A stretch of DNA of 11,704 nucleotides from Rhodoferax sp. GTDB taxonomy: Bacteria; Pseudomonadota; Gammaproteobacteria; Burkholderiales; Burkholderiaceae. The translations under genes and the position numbers were made by a program. Location of the stretch: contig JAIFMT010000103.1 of NCBI GenBank assembly GCA_020048295.1, forward strand, positions 1 through 11,704. Direction: 5' to 3'. The notes below the pieces were generated by a model, which was given only the letters and a program-made list of their open reading frames with translations, did no database searches and was not told where the DNA came from. The stretch's first letter is position 1; every line of letters starts with the position of its first letter. Positions 6,223 through 11,704 of this stretch are shown here, one piece after another.

Positions 6223-7103
6223 TGACCACCGGACAACTGCTGTGGGACACGCTGGTCGGGCCGTTTGCCGAATTTGCCTTCATGCGCCGGGCGCTGGTGG
6301 CCACGCTGGCGCTGGCCGTCAGCGCGGCACCGCTCGGGGTGTTCCTGACGCTGCGGCGCATGAGTCTGCTGGGCGATGCGCTCAGCCACGCGGTGCTGCC
6401 CGGGGTGGCGCTGGGCTTCATGCTGTTTGGCCTGTCGCTGCCGGCCATGGCGACCGGGGGCGTGCTGGCCGGGCTGCTGGTGGCGGGCATTGCCGGGCTG
6501 GTCAGCCGCGCCACCAGTCTGAAAGAGGATGCCAGTCTGGCGGCGCTGTACCTGGTGGCGCTGGCGCTGGGGGTGGCGCTGATCTCGCGTCAGGGCAGCC
6601 AGCTTGACTTGCTGCACATCCTGTTTGGCAGCGCGCTCGGCGTCGATGCGCCCGGCCTGCTGCTGGTGGCGGGCGTGGCCAGCGTCAGTCTGATCGGGCT
6701 GGCAGCGGGCTACCGTGGATTAGTGCTGGAAACTTTTGACCCAGTGTTTTTAAGCGCCAGCGGTCACCGCAGCTGGATCTGGCAGCAGGGTTTTCTGGTG
6801 CTGGTGGTGCTCAATCTGGTGGCGGGTTTTCAGACCCTGGGCACGCTGATGGCGGTGGGCCTGATGATGCTGCCGGCGGTGTCGGCGCGGCTCTGGCACG
6901 ACACGCTGAGTGCCCAACTGCTCAACGCCAGCGCTCAGGCCATGCTGGCCAGCCTGGCCGGGCTGCTACTGTCCTACCACCTTGACACGCCCAGCGGACC
7001 GACCATCATTGGCTGCGCCGGGGTGCTGTACGCAGCCTCGTTGCTGCTGTCACCCGGGGGCTGGCTGCCCCGGCTGCTCAAGCGCCCGCACCGGGTGGGC
7101 TGA
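6219..7103 (+). CDS. znuB: Zinc ABC transporter permease (ZnuB-like, ABC-3 family)
   Basis: 294 residues; very hydrophobic throughout, with roughly seven to nine membrane segments. Residues 52-67 (GDALSHAVLPGVALGF) are the signature of the metal ABC-3 permease family, and QTLGTLMAVGLMMLPA in the second half is another conserved part. Two adjacent ATG codons (6219 and 6222) are possible starts; the first overlaps the ATPase stop as ATGA, showing tight coupling. The length is normal for the family, though the C-terminus adds a short basic tail after the last helix. It forms the inner-membrane channel through which zinc delivered by the ZnuA-like protein enters the cytoplasm. Metal identity is inferred from the neighbourhood. 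Confidence 0.88.
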   Translation: MMTTGQLLWDTLVGPFAEFAFMRRALVATLALAVSAAPLGVFLTLRRMSLLGDALSHAVLPGVALGFMLFGLSLPAMATGGVLAGLLVAGIAGLVSRATSLKEDASLAALYLVALALGVALISRQGSQLDLLHILFGSALGVDAPGLLLVAGVASVSLIGLAAGYRGLVLETFDPVFLSASGHRSWIWQQGFLVLVVLNLVAGFQTLGTLMAVGLMMLPAVSARLWHDTLSAQLLNASAQAMLASLAGLLLSYHLDTPSGPTIIGCAGVLYAASLLLSPGGWLPRLLKRPHRVG

Positions 7104-7133
7104 TCTTTCTCAACACCTTCCAAGGAAAACAGC

Positions 7134-8063
7134 ATGAAACGACTGACCCTGAAATGGCTGGCCTGCGCCGCCCTGAGCACCCCGCTGCTGCTGCCCACGC
7201 CCAGTGGCGCGACCGAACCGCTGCCGGTGGTGGCCAGTTTCAGCATCCTGGGCGACCTGGTCAAGGTGGTGGGCGGTGAGCGCGTCAAGGTCACCACGCT
7301 GGTCGGGCCAGATGCCGATGCCCACACCTTTGAGCCCACCCCGACCGACGCCAAAGTCGTGCTGGGCGCGCGCCTGCTGGTGCTCAACGGCCTGCACTTT
7401 GAGCCCTGGGCTGAAAAACTGGCCAGGTCAGCCGGTTACAAAGGGGTCACCCTGATCGCCAGCGAAGGGATCAAGCCGCTCCCGTCGCCCAAAGGTCAGG
7501 CCGCCCATCAAGACGATGACCATGACCACGACGCTGCCGACCCCCATGCCTGGCAAGACCCAAGGCTGGTGATGGTCTATGTCAAAAACATTGCCAAATC
7601 GCTGTCCAGCCTTGATCAAGCGGGCGCTGACAGCTACAAACACAATAGCGAAGCGTATCTGAAGGAACTGCAAGCACTCGACGACTTTGCCAAAGCAGCG
7701 TTTGCGCCGGTACCCGCAGCCCAGCGCAAGGTGATTACCGGCCACCAGGCGTTCAACTATCTTGGTGCGCGCTACCAGATTCAGTTCCGGGCCGCCCAAG
7801 GCATCTCAACCCAAAGTGATCCGAGCGCCAAAGCTGTGGCGCAGCTCATCGCACAAATCCGCAAAGACAAAATCCGCGCCATCTTTGCCGAAAACAAAAA
7901 CAACACCCAGTTGCTGACACAAATCGCCAACGAGGCGGGGGTGAAACTCGGTGCCAAACTCTACGATGGCGCACTCTCGGGCCCCGGTGAGCCCGCCAGC
8001 ACCTACCTGCAGTTAATGCGCTACAACATCACCCAACTGGCCGACGGCATGAAGCGCAACTAA
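7134..8063 (+). CDS. znuA: Zinc ABC transporter periplasmic binding protein (ZnuA-like)
   Basis: 309 residues with AAGGA (7122-7126) ahead of the ATG. The N-terminus is a signal peptide: MKRLTLK, a hydrophobic core, and likely cleavage after SGA (residue 26). It belongs to the cluster A-I metal-binding proteins. Ligand positions are visible as His64 (DAHTFEP), His138 (DPHAWQDP), His204 (GHQAFNYL) and Asp278 (LYDGALS). A His at the third position fits zinc-type members better than the Glu seen in many manganese-binding ones. Residues 125-133 (HQDDDHDHD) form the short His/Asp-rich mobile loop typical of zinc-binding members, though much shorter than in E. coli ZnuA. It captures zinc in the periplasm and hands it to ZnuB. 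It is the last gene of the operon, 30 bp after the permease; no strong terminator is seen behind it. Confidence 0.9.
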   Translation: MKRLTLKWLACAALSTPLLLPTPSGATEPLPVVASFSILGDLVKVVGGERVKVTTLVGPDADAHTFEPTPTDAKVVLGARLLVLNGLHFEPWAEKLARSAGYKGVTLIASEGIKPLPSPKGQAAHQDDDHDHDAADPHAWQDPRLVMVYVKNIAKSLSSLDQAGADSYKHNSEAYLKELQALDDFAKAAFAPVPAAQRKVITGHQAFNYLGARYQIQFRAAQGISTQSDPSAKAVAQLIAQIRKDKIRAIFAENKNNTQLLTQIANEAGVKLGAKLYDGALSGPGEPASTYLQLMRYNITQLADGMKRN

Positions 8064-8084
8064 GGCTGCCAGCCAAGCCTGTGG

Positions 8085-8151
8085 AAACTATTTAATCAAT
8101 AGCTGCCAGCGCTTTCTGCATAAGGGTTGGAGTGCAAAATGTCTTTTATTT
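8085..8151. repeat. Probable copy of a dispersed small intergenic repeat
   Basis: The gap between the convergent znuA and msrA genes contains AATCAATAGCTGCCAGCGC, followed by TTTCTGCATAAGGGTTGGAG. From memory this resembles a short repeat (core like GATAGCTGCTAGCGCTTA, then AAGGGTTAGAG) scattered between genes in Comamonadaceae genomes. Only one full copy is in the window, so the repeat nature cannot be shown here. Any role, for example in transcript ends, is unknown. Confidence 0.45.
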
Positions 8152-8167
8152 TCTGCAGGCATCCCGC

Positions 8168-8713
8168 TCAGTTTGTGAGGCTTAGCCGCGCAAACGTCTT
8201 GCGGAACTTGGCCACCTTGGGCGCGGCCACCGCCAGGCAATACGCCTGCTGCGGGTTGCGGGCAAAGTAGTCCTGGTGATAGGCCTCGGCGGGCCAATAG
8301 TTGGCTAGCGGCAGCACTTCGGTGACGATCTCGCGGCTGTCCGGGGCACTGGCAGCCAGATCGTTGATGACCTGCTGGGCGATTGCCTGCTGTGCCGGAT
8401 CGCTGAAATAGATGCCGCTGCGGTACTGCGTGCCCCGGTCGTTGCCCTGCGCATTGCGGGTGGTTGGGTCATGGATGACAAAAAATATTTCCAGAATCTC
8501 ACGCAGGCTGATCACTTGCGGGTCAAACACCAGCCGCACCACTTCGTTGTGGCCAGTGTTGCCGCTGCACACCTGCTCATAGCTGGGTTGCACGGTGTGG
8601 CCGTTGCTGTAGCCAGACTCCACATCAAGCACGCCGCGCACGTTCACAAACACCGCTTCAGTGCACCAAAAGCAGCCGCCGCCCAGGGTGATGGTTTGGG
8701 ATGTCGCAGTCAT
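8168..8713 (-). CDS. msrA: Peptide-methionine (S)-S-oxide reductase MsrA
   Basis: 181 residues. The ATG at 8713 is chosen because AGGAG precedes it at a normal distance (CAGGAGTTTTTC) and the family homology begins a few residues later; the frame stays open for 65 further codons upstream, but these show no family similarity. The catalytic motif [12 protein letters not shown] is at residues 11-22, with Cys14 the nucleophile. Other conserved parts are [22 protein letters not shown] and [19 protein letters not shown]. The enzyme is cytosolic and reduces the S-epimer of methionine sulfoxide in oxidised proteins with thioredoxin as electron donor. It stands alone, convergent with the zinc operon and divergent from the TetR gene; no functional link to either is visible. 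Confidence 0.95.
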   Translation of the reverse strand: MTATSQTITLGGGCFWCTEAVFVNVRGVLDVESGYSNGHTVQPSYEQVCSGNTGHNEVVRLVFDPQVISLREILEIFFVIHDPTTRNAQGNDRGTQYRSGIYFSDPAQQAIAQQVINDLAASAPDSREIVTEVLPLANYWPAEAYHQDYFARNPQQAYCLAVAAPKVAKFRKTFARLSLTN

Positions 8714-8922
8714 GAAAAACTCCTGATTGGTGGTTGGAAGAGTCGGTCCGCCCGGTACACAACCCGGCACTGACCCAGGCGCAGCATGGTAGCGCTGACC
8801 GCATGCACCCACACTGACCATTGCTTTGCGCTGGCAACCGGGCGCACAGCCGCGCCGCACTGGCCAGCAAAACAGCGCAGGTTCAAAAAAAGTTATATTA
8901 CTAACCAACCAGTCATTAACTC
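8714..8922. other. Divergent intergenic region between msrA and the TetR gene
   Basis: This 209-bp region must hold both promoters. The TetR side is AT-rich with a candidate -10 and operator. On the msrA side I see the ribosome site but no confident promoter hexamers. The middle is GC-rich without a plausible gene. Confidence 0.5.
8894..8919 (+). promoter_or_regulatory. Candidate promoter -10 and operator of the TetR-RND operon
   Basis: TATATT (8894-8899) is a good -10, giving transcription from about 8905 and a leader near 18 nt, with no Shine-Dalgarno sequence. Overlapping it, bases 8898-8919 (TTACTAACCAACCAG to TTAA) form an imperfect palindrome pairing at 6 of 11 half-site positions. TetR regulators often bind such sites over their own promoter. 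No good -35 is visible. Confidence 0.4.
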
Positions 8923-9621
8923 ATGCAAGCCGAGTCCCCTGTCGCCGCACCGACCCCACCGGATGAACCCGCCCGCCATGCGCGCCGCAAGGTCGCACGC
9001 CCAGGTGAACTGCTGGCGGCAGCGCTGGACTTGTTCGTCGAAAAAGGCTATGCCGCCACCCGCGTCGAAGAGGTCGCCCGGCGCGCCGGCGTTTCCAAGG
9101 GCACGCTGTTTTTGTACTTTCCCAGCAAGGAGGAACTGTTCAAAGCCGTGGTGCGCGAGAACATCAGCGGACGGTTTGCCGAGTGGGACGAAGAAATCAA
9201 CCAGTTTCAGGGCAGCACGCACGAGATGCTGCACTACTGCCTGCACAGCTGGTGGGAGCGCATCGGTGCCACCCAGGCCTCAGGCATCCCCAAGCTGATG
9301 ATGAGCGAGGCGCAAAACTTTCCCGAGTTGGCGCGGTTTTACCAGCATGAGGTGATGCGCCCGGGCAGCGCGCTGATCGAGCGGATTTTGCGGCGTGGGG
9401 TTGAACGCGGCGAGTTCCGGCCAATGGACTTCAAATACGGCGTGTATATGGTGCTGGCTCCGCTGCTGGTGCTGGCGATGTGGCGGCATTCGCTGGGCAC
9501 CTGTTGTGATGACCTGGCGCAGCTCGAGCCCGACCAATACCTGGCCACCCAGTTTGACATGCTGATCGGCGGCTTTGGTATCACCGCTGCGCCGCCAACC
9601 CTCCCGTTTGCAAAGGAGTAA
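8923..9621 (+). CDS. TetR/AcrR-family transcriptional regulator of the efflux operon
   Basis: 232 residues. The N-terminal helix-turn-helix domain is clear: LLAAALDLFVEKGYAATRVE followed by EVARRAGVSKGTLFLYFPSK (together about 30-69), with the recognition helix around GVSKGTLFLYF. The remaining ~150 residues are the helical ligand-binding and dimerisation domain, including a hydrophobic segment MVLAPLLVLAMW near 183. The gene is first in an apparent operon with a membrane-fusion protein and RND pump: the next gene's ribosome site overlaps this stop codon. By analogy with AcrR-type regulators it should repress the operon, including itself, until an inducer binds. The inducer is unknown. Unlike many such systems the regulator is co-directional with the pump rather than divergent. 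The ATG at 8923 lacks a Shine-Dalgarno sequence and carries a disordered Pro-rich leader of about 25 residues. Confidence 0.9.
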   Translation: MQAESPVAAPTPPDEPARHARRKVARPGELLAAALDLFVEKGYAATRVEEVARRAGVSKGTLFLYFPSKEELFKAVVRENISGRFAEWDEEINQFQGSTHEMLHYCLHSWWERIGATQASGIPKLMMSEAQNFPELARFYQHEVMRPGSALIERILRRGVERGEFRPMDFKYGVYMVLAPLLVLAMWRHSLGTCCDDLAQLEPDQYLATQFDMLIGGFGITAAPPTLPFAKE

Positions 9622-9628
9622 TCAGTCC

Positions 9629-10771
9629 ATGAAACCCTGGCTCAAATGGGCGCTGACCGCTGCGATCGTGGCGCTGCTGGCCGCCGGTGCACTGCGCACC
9701 TGGTCAGCGCGGCAGACCCAGCAGGCTGCGCTGAAGGCCCAGCAACAAGCGCAGAAGACCCAGGTGTCCCTCGACCTGGCAGCGGCCGATCTGGTCGAAG
9801 TCAAATTGCTGGAGCTGCCCACCACGCTGGCGATTTCAGGAACCGTCAAGGCCGTCAACAGCGCCTTTGTCAAGGCGCGCATCCCGGGTGAATTGCAGGG
9901 CTTGCGCGTGCGTGAGGGCGATGCGGTCAAGGCCGGGCAGGTGCTGGCGCACATTGACCCGCTGGAGTCGGGTGCGCGCCTCACCCAGGCACGCCAGCAG
10001 GCGCAAGCAGCGCGCGCGCAGGTGGACATTGCGCAGCGCAGTTTTGACAACAACCAGGCGCTGGTGGCACAAGGCTTTATCTCCAGCACGGCGCTGCAGA
10101 CCTCGCAAGCCAATCTGGCGGCGGCGCAGTCCAACTATGCAGCAGCCCAGGCGGGCGCCGAGCTGGCGGCCAAGTCGCTCGACGACACGCTGCTGCGCGC
10201 GCCCATTTCTGGTCGGGTGTCGCAGCGGCTGGCGCAGCCCGGCGAGCGGCTGGCGGTGGATACGCGGGTGCTTGAAATTGTCGATTTGAGCCAACTGGAG
10301 CTCGAAGCCACGCTGCGCGCGGCCGATGCCGCGCAGGTCAGGCCAGGGCAAGTGGCAAAGGTGCACATCGACGGTCTGGCGCAAGGCATTGCCGCCCGGG
10401 TGCTGCGCATCAACCCCAGCGCCACCAGCGGCAGTCGCGCGGTGCTGGTCTATCTGGCGCTGGCCCCCAACAACGCGCTGCGCCATGGCCTGTTTGCGCA
10501 GGGGCTGCTAACCACCGGCGCGCAAAAGCGGCTGGCAGTGCCACTCGACGCGGTGCGCACCGACAAGCCCGAACCCTACCTGCAAATCGTGCGGCAAAAC
10601 CAGGTGCAGCACCTGACCGTCGCAACCGGCGTGCGCAGCGAGGTCAATGGCCAGACGCTGGTGGCCATCACCGGTGCGCCCGAGAGCACGCTGGCACTGG
10701 CCGGCAGCGTGGGCATCTTGCGTGCCGGCACGCTGGTCAAGCTCAGCGCCACCGCGCCGGGAGTACGCTGA
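9629..10771 (+). CDS. RND efflux periplasmic adaptor (membrane-fusion protein)
   Basis: 380 residues from the ATG at 9629, with AAGGAG (9612-9617) reaching into the TetR stop. Residues 7-25 are a single hydrophobic anchor after MKPWLK. Then come the first lipoyl half (about 82-112, VKARIPGELQGLRVREGDAV), an Ala/Gln-rich helical hairpin (about 113-185), the second lipoyl half (LLRAPISGRVSQRLAQPGER, 188-207), a beta-barrel (about 221-295) and a membrane-proximal domain (to about 370). This is the standard HlyD/AcrA adaptor order at the usual length. There is no lipobox Cys, so the protein is held by the N-terminal helix rather than by lipid. It bridges the RND pump to an outer-membrane channel, which is not seen in the window. 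The next gene starts 1 bp after the stop. Substrate unknown. Confidence 0.92.
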   Translation: MKPWLKWALTAAIVALLAAGALRTWSARQTQQAALKAQQQAQKTQVSLDLAAADLVEVKLLELPTTLAISGTVKAVNSAFVKARIPGELQGLRVREGDAVKAGQVLAHIDPLESGARLTQARQQAQAARAQVDIAQRSFDNNQALVAQGFISSTALQTSQANLAAAQSNYAAAQAGAELAAKSLDDTLLRAPISGRVSQRLAQPGERLAVDTRVLEIVDLSQLELEATLRAADAAQVRPGQVAKVHIDGLAQGIAARVLRINPSATSGSRAVLVYLALAPNNALRHGLFAQGLLTTGAQKRLAVPLDAVRTDKPEPYLQIVRQNQVQHLTVATGVRSEVNGQTLVAITGAPESTLALAGSVGILRAGTLVKLSATAPGVR

Positions 10772-11704
10772 ATGTGGTTCACCCGCGTCAGCCTGAACAA
10801 CCCGGTGTTTGCCACCATGGTGATGCTGGCGCTGGTGGTGCTGGGCTTGTTTTCGATGCAACGGCTGCAGGTGGACCAGTTTCCCAACGTGGATTTCCCG
10901 GTGGTGGTCATTTACACCGAGTACCCAGGCGCTTCGCCCGAGATTGTCGAGAGCGAAGTCAGCAAGAAGATTGAAGAGGCGGTCAACAGCATTGCCGGCA
11001 TCAACGCGCTGACTTCACGCTCGTATGAGAGCCAGTCGGTGGTCGTCATCGAGTTTGGCTTGCACATCGACGGGCGCAAGGCGGCTGATGACGTGCGCGA
11101 AAAGGTCGCCTCGGTGCGCCCCAATCTGCGCACGGAAGTCAAAGAGCCACGCGTGCAGCGCTTTGACCCGGCCAGTCGCCCGATCTGGTCGGTGGCGGTG
11201 CTGCCGGATACCTCGGCCGGTGTCGCCATGAACCCGGTGGAGCTGACCAACTGGGCCGAGCAGACCTTCAAGAAGCGGCTGGAGAACGTGCGCGGAGTGG
11301 GATCGGTGACGCTGGTGGGCGGTGCCAAGCGCGAAATCAACATCTACCTGGACCCACAGGCCCTTGAATCGTTTGGCATCACGCCCGAGCAGGTGGCCAA
11401 TGCGGTGCGCAATGAAAACCAGGACTTTCCGGTGGGCAACATTCGCTCAAACCTGCAAGACCGGGTGATCCAGATCGCCGCGCGGGTGCAGCGCCCGGAA
11501 GATTTTGGCCGCATCATCATCACTCGCAAAAATGGCGCCGCGGTGCGGGTAGAACAAGTGGCGCGGGTGGCCGATGGCGCACAGGAAATCGAGAGCCTGG
11601 CGCTTTACAACGGCGAGCGCACGCTGCTGCTCAACATCCAGAAGTCGCAGGACGAAAACACCATTGGCGTGGTCGATGGCCTGAACAAGACGCTGGCCGA
11701 GTTG
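10772..11704 (+). CDS. RND-family efflux pump inner-membrane protein, 3' end beyond window
   Basis: The frame from ATG 10772 is open to the last base (311 codons), so the C-terminal two-thirds are missing. GGGAG (10759-10763) precedes the start, directly behind the adaptor gene. The N-terminus MWFTRVSLNNPVFATMVMLA runs into the first membrane helix (about 12-29). The family hallmark YPGASPEIVESEVSKKIEEA (51-70) and the following AVNSIAGINALTSRSYES correspond to the first part of the porter domain of AcrB-type pumps. Later stretches (VRGVGSVTLVGGAKREINIY, ITPEQVANAVRNENQDFPVG) are also typical of the porter domain. It is a proton-driven trimeric exporter of hydrophobic compounds; the visible part looks like a drug/hydrophobe (HAE-type) rather than a heavy-metal (CzcA-type) pump, with modest certainty because the transmembrane acidic residues lie outside the window. 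Confidence 0.93.
   Translation, partial: MWFTRVSLNNPVFATMVMLALVVLGLFSMQRLQVDQFPNVDFPVVVIYTEYPGASPEIVESEVSKKIEEAVNSIAGINALTSRSYESQSVVVIEFGLHIDGRKAADDVREKVASVRPNLRTEVKEPRVQRFDPASRPIWSVAVLPDTSAGVAMNPVELTNWAEQTFKKRLENVRGVGSVTLVGGAKREINIYLDPQALESFGITPEQVANAVRNENQDFPVGNIRSNLQDRVIQIAARVQRPEDFGRIIITRKNGAAVRVEQVARVADGAQEIESLALYNGERTLLLNIQKSQDENTIGVVDGLNKTLAEL

Noticed and set aside
7497..7533. His/Asp-rich codon run in znuA as a small repeat
   Set aside because: It encodes the short metal-binding loop common in zinc-binding ZnuA-type proteins, not a nucleotide repeat.
8063..8080. Hairpin AGGCT/AGCCT directly after znuA as terminator
   Set aside because: Only a 5-bp stem with an 8-nt loop and no following U-run; not distinguishable from chance.
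8714..8908. 65-codon N-terminal extension of MsrA
   Set aside because: The good AGGAG site and family homology begin at the ATG at 8713; the extension has no similarity to MsrA and would overlap the TetR promoter region.
9836..10486. 216-codon minus-strand open frame
   Set aside because: Antisense to the membrane-fusion protein, which has complete family architecture.

Overview
The window looks like chromosomal DNA of a high-GC betaproteobacterium, most probably Burkholderiales near the Comamonadaceae (Rhodoferax/Polaromonas-like). This rests on codon use, the protein families and short intergenic repeats of a kind I recall from that family; no rRNA or other marker gene is present to prove it. 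I see no tRNA, rRNA, CRISPR array, transposase or phage gene.

Layout: (1) 1-1619, plus strand: the end of an outer-membrane lipid-transport (Mla/MCE-type) operon, with a 5'-truncated MlaD-like protein overlapping a lipoprotein gene of unknown function. (2) 1662-4610, minus strand: a signal-transduction block. A 790-residue protein has two tandem Cache-like sensor modules and a C-terminal CheW domain but no visible membrane segment. Upstream of it on the same strand lies the beheaded C-terminal end of a methyl-accepting chemotaxis protein (MCP). (3) 4618-8063: a zinc-acquisition locus. A Zur-like Fur-family repressor (minus) is divergent from a plus-strand operon of a 74-residue His-rich membrane protein, ZnuC-like ATPase, ZnuB-like permease and ZnuA-like binding protein. 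The 100-bp divergent region holds two near-identical palindromes 53 bp apart, one inside the zur promoter and one over the start of the znu operon, with a third unrelated inverted repeat between them. (4) 8168-8713, minus: msrA. (5) 8923-11704, plus: a TetR regulator, a membrane-fusion protein and the first 311 codons of an RND efflux pump, apparently one operon running off the window.

How they work together: region 3 is a self-contained zinc homeostasis circuit. The predicted Zur protein would bind both palindromes when zinc is sufficient, repressing itself and the importer. Region 5 is a TetR-controlled tripartite efflux system whose outer-membrane partner is not visible. The zur-MCP boundary at about 4590-4617 looks like a deletion or rearrangement joint: the MCP lost everything but its last ~80 recognisable residues where it abuts zur.

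The least conventional items are the His-rich small protein heading the zinc operon, the double-palindrome control region, the apparently soluble tandem Cache-CheW protein, and the MCP remnant.
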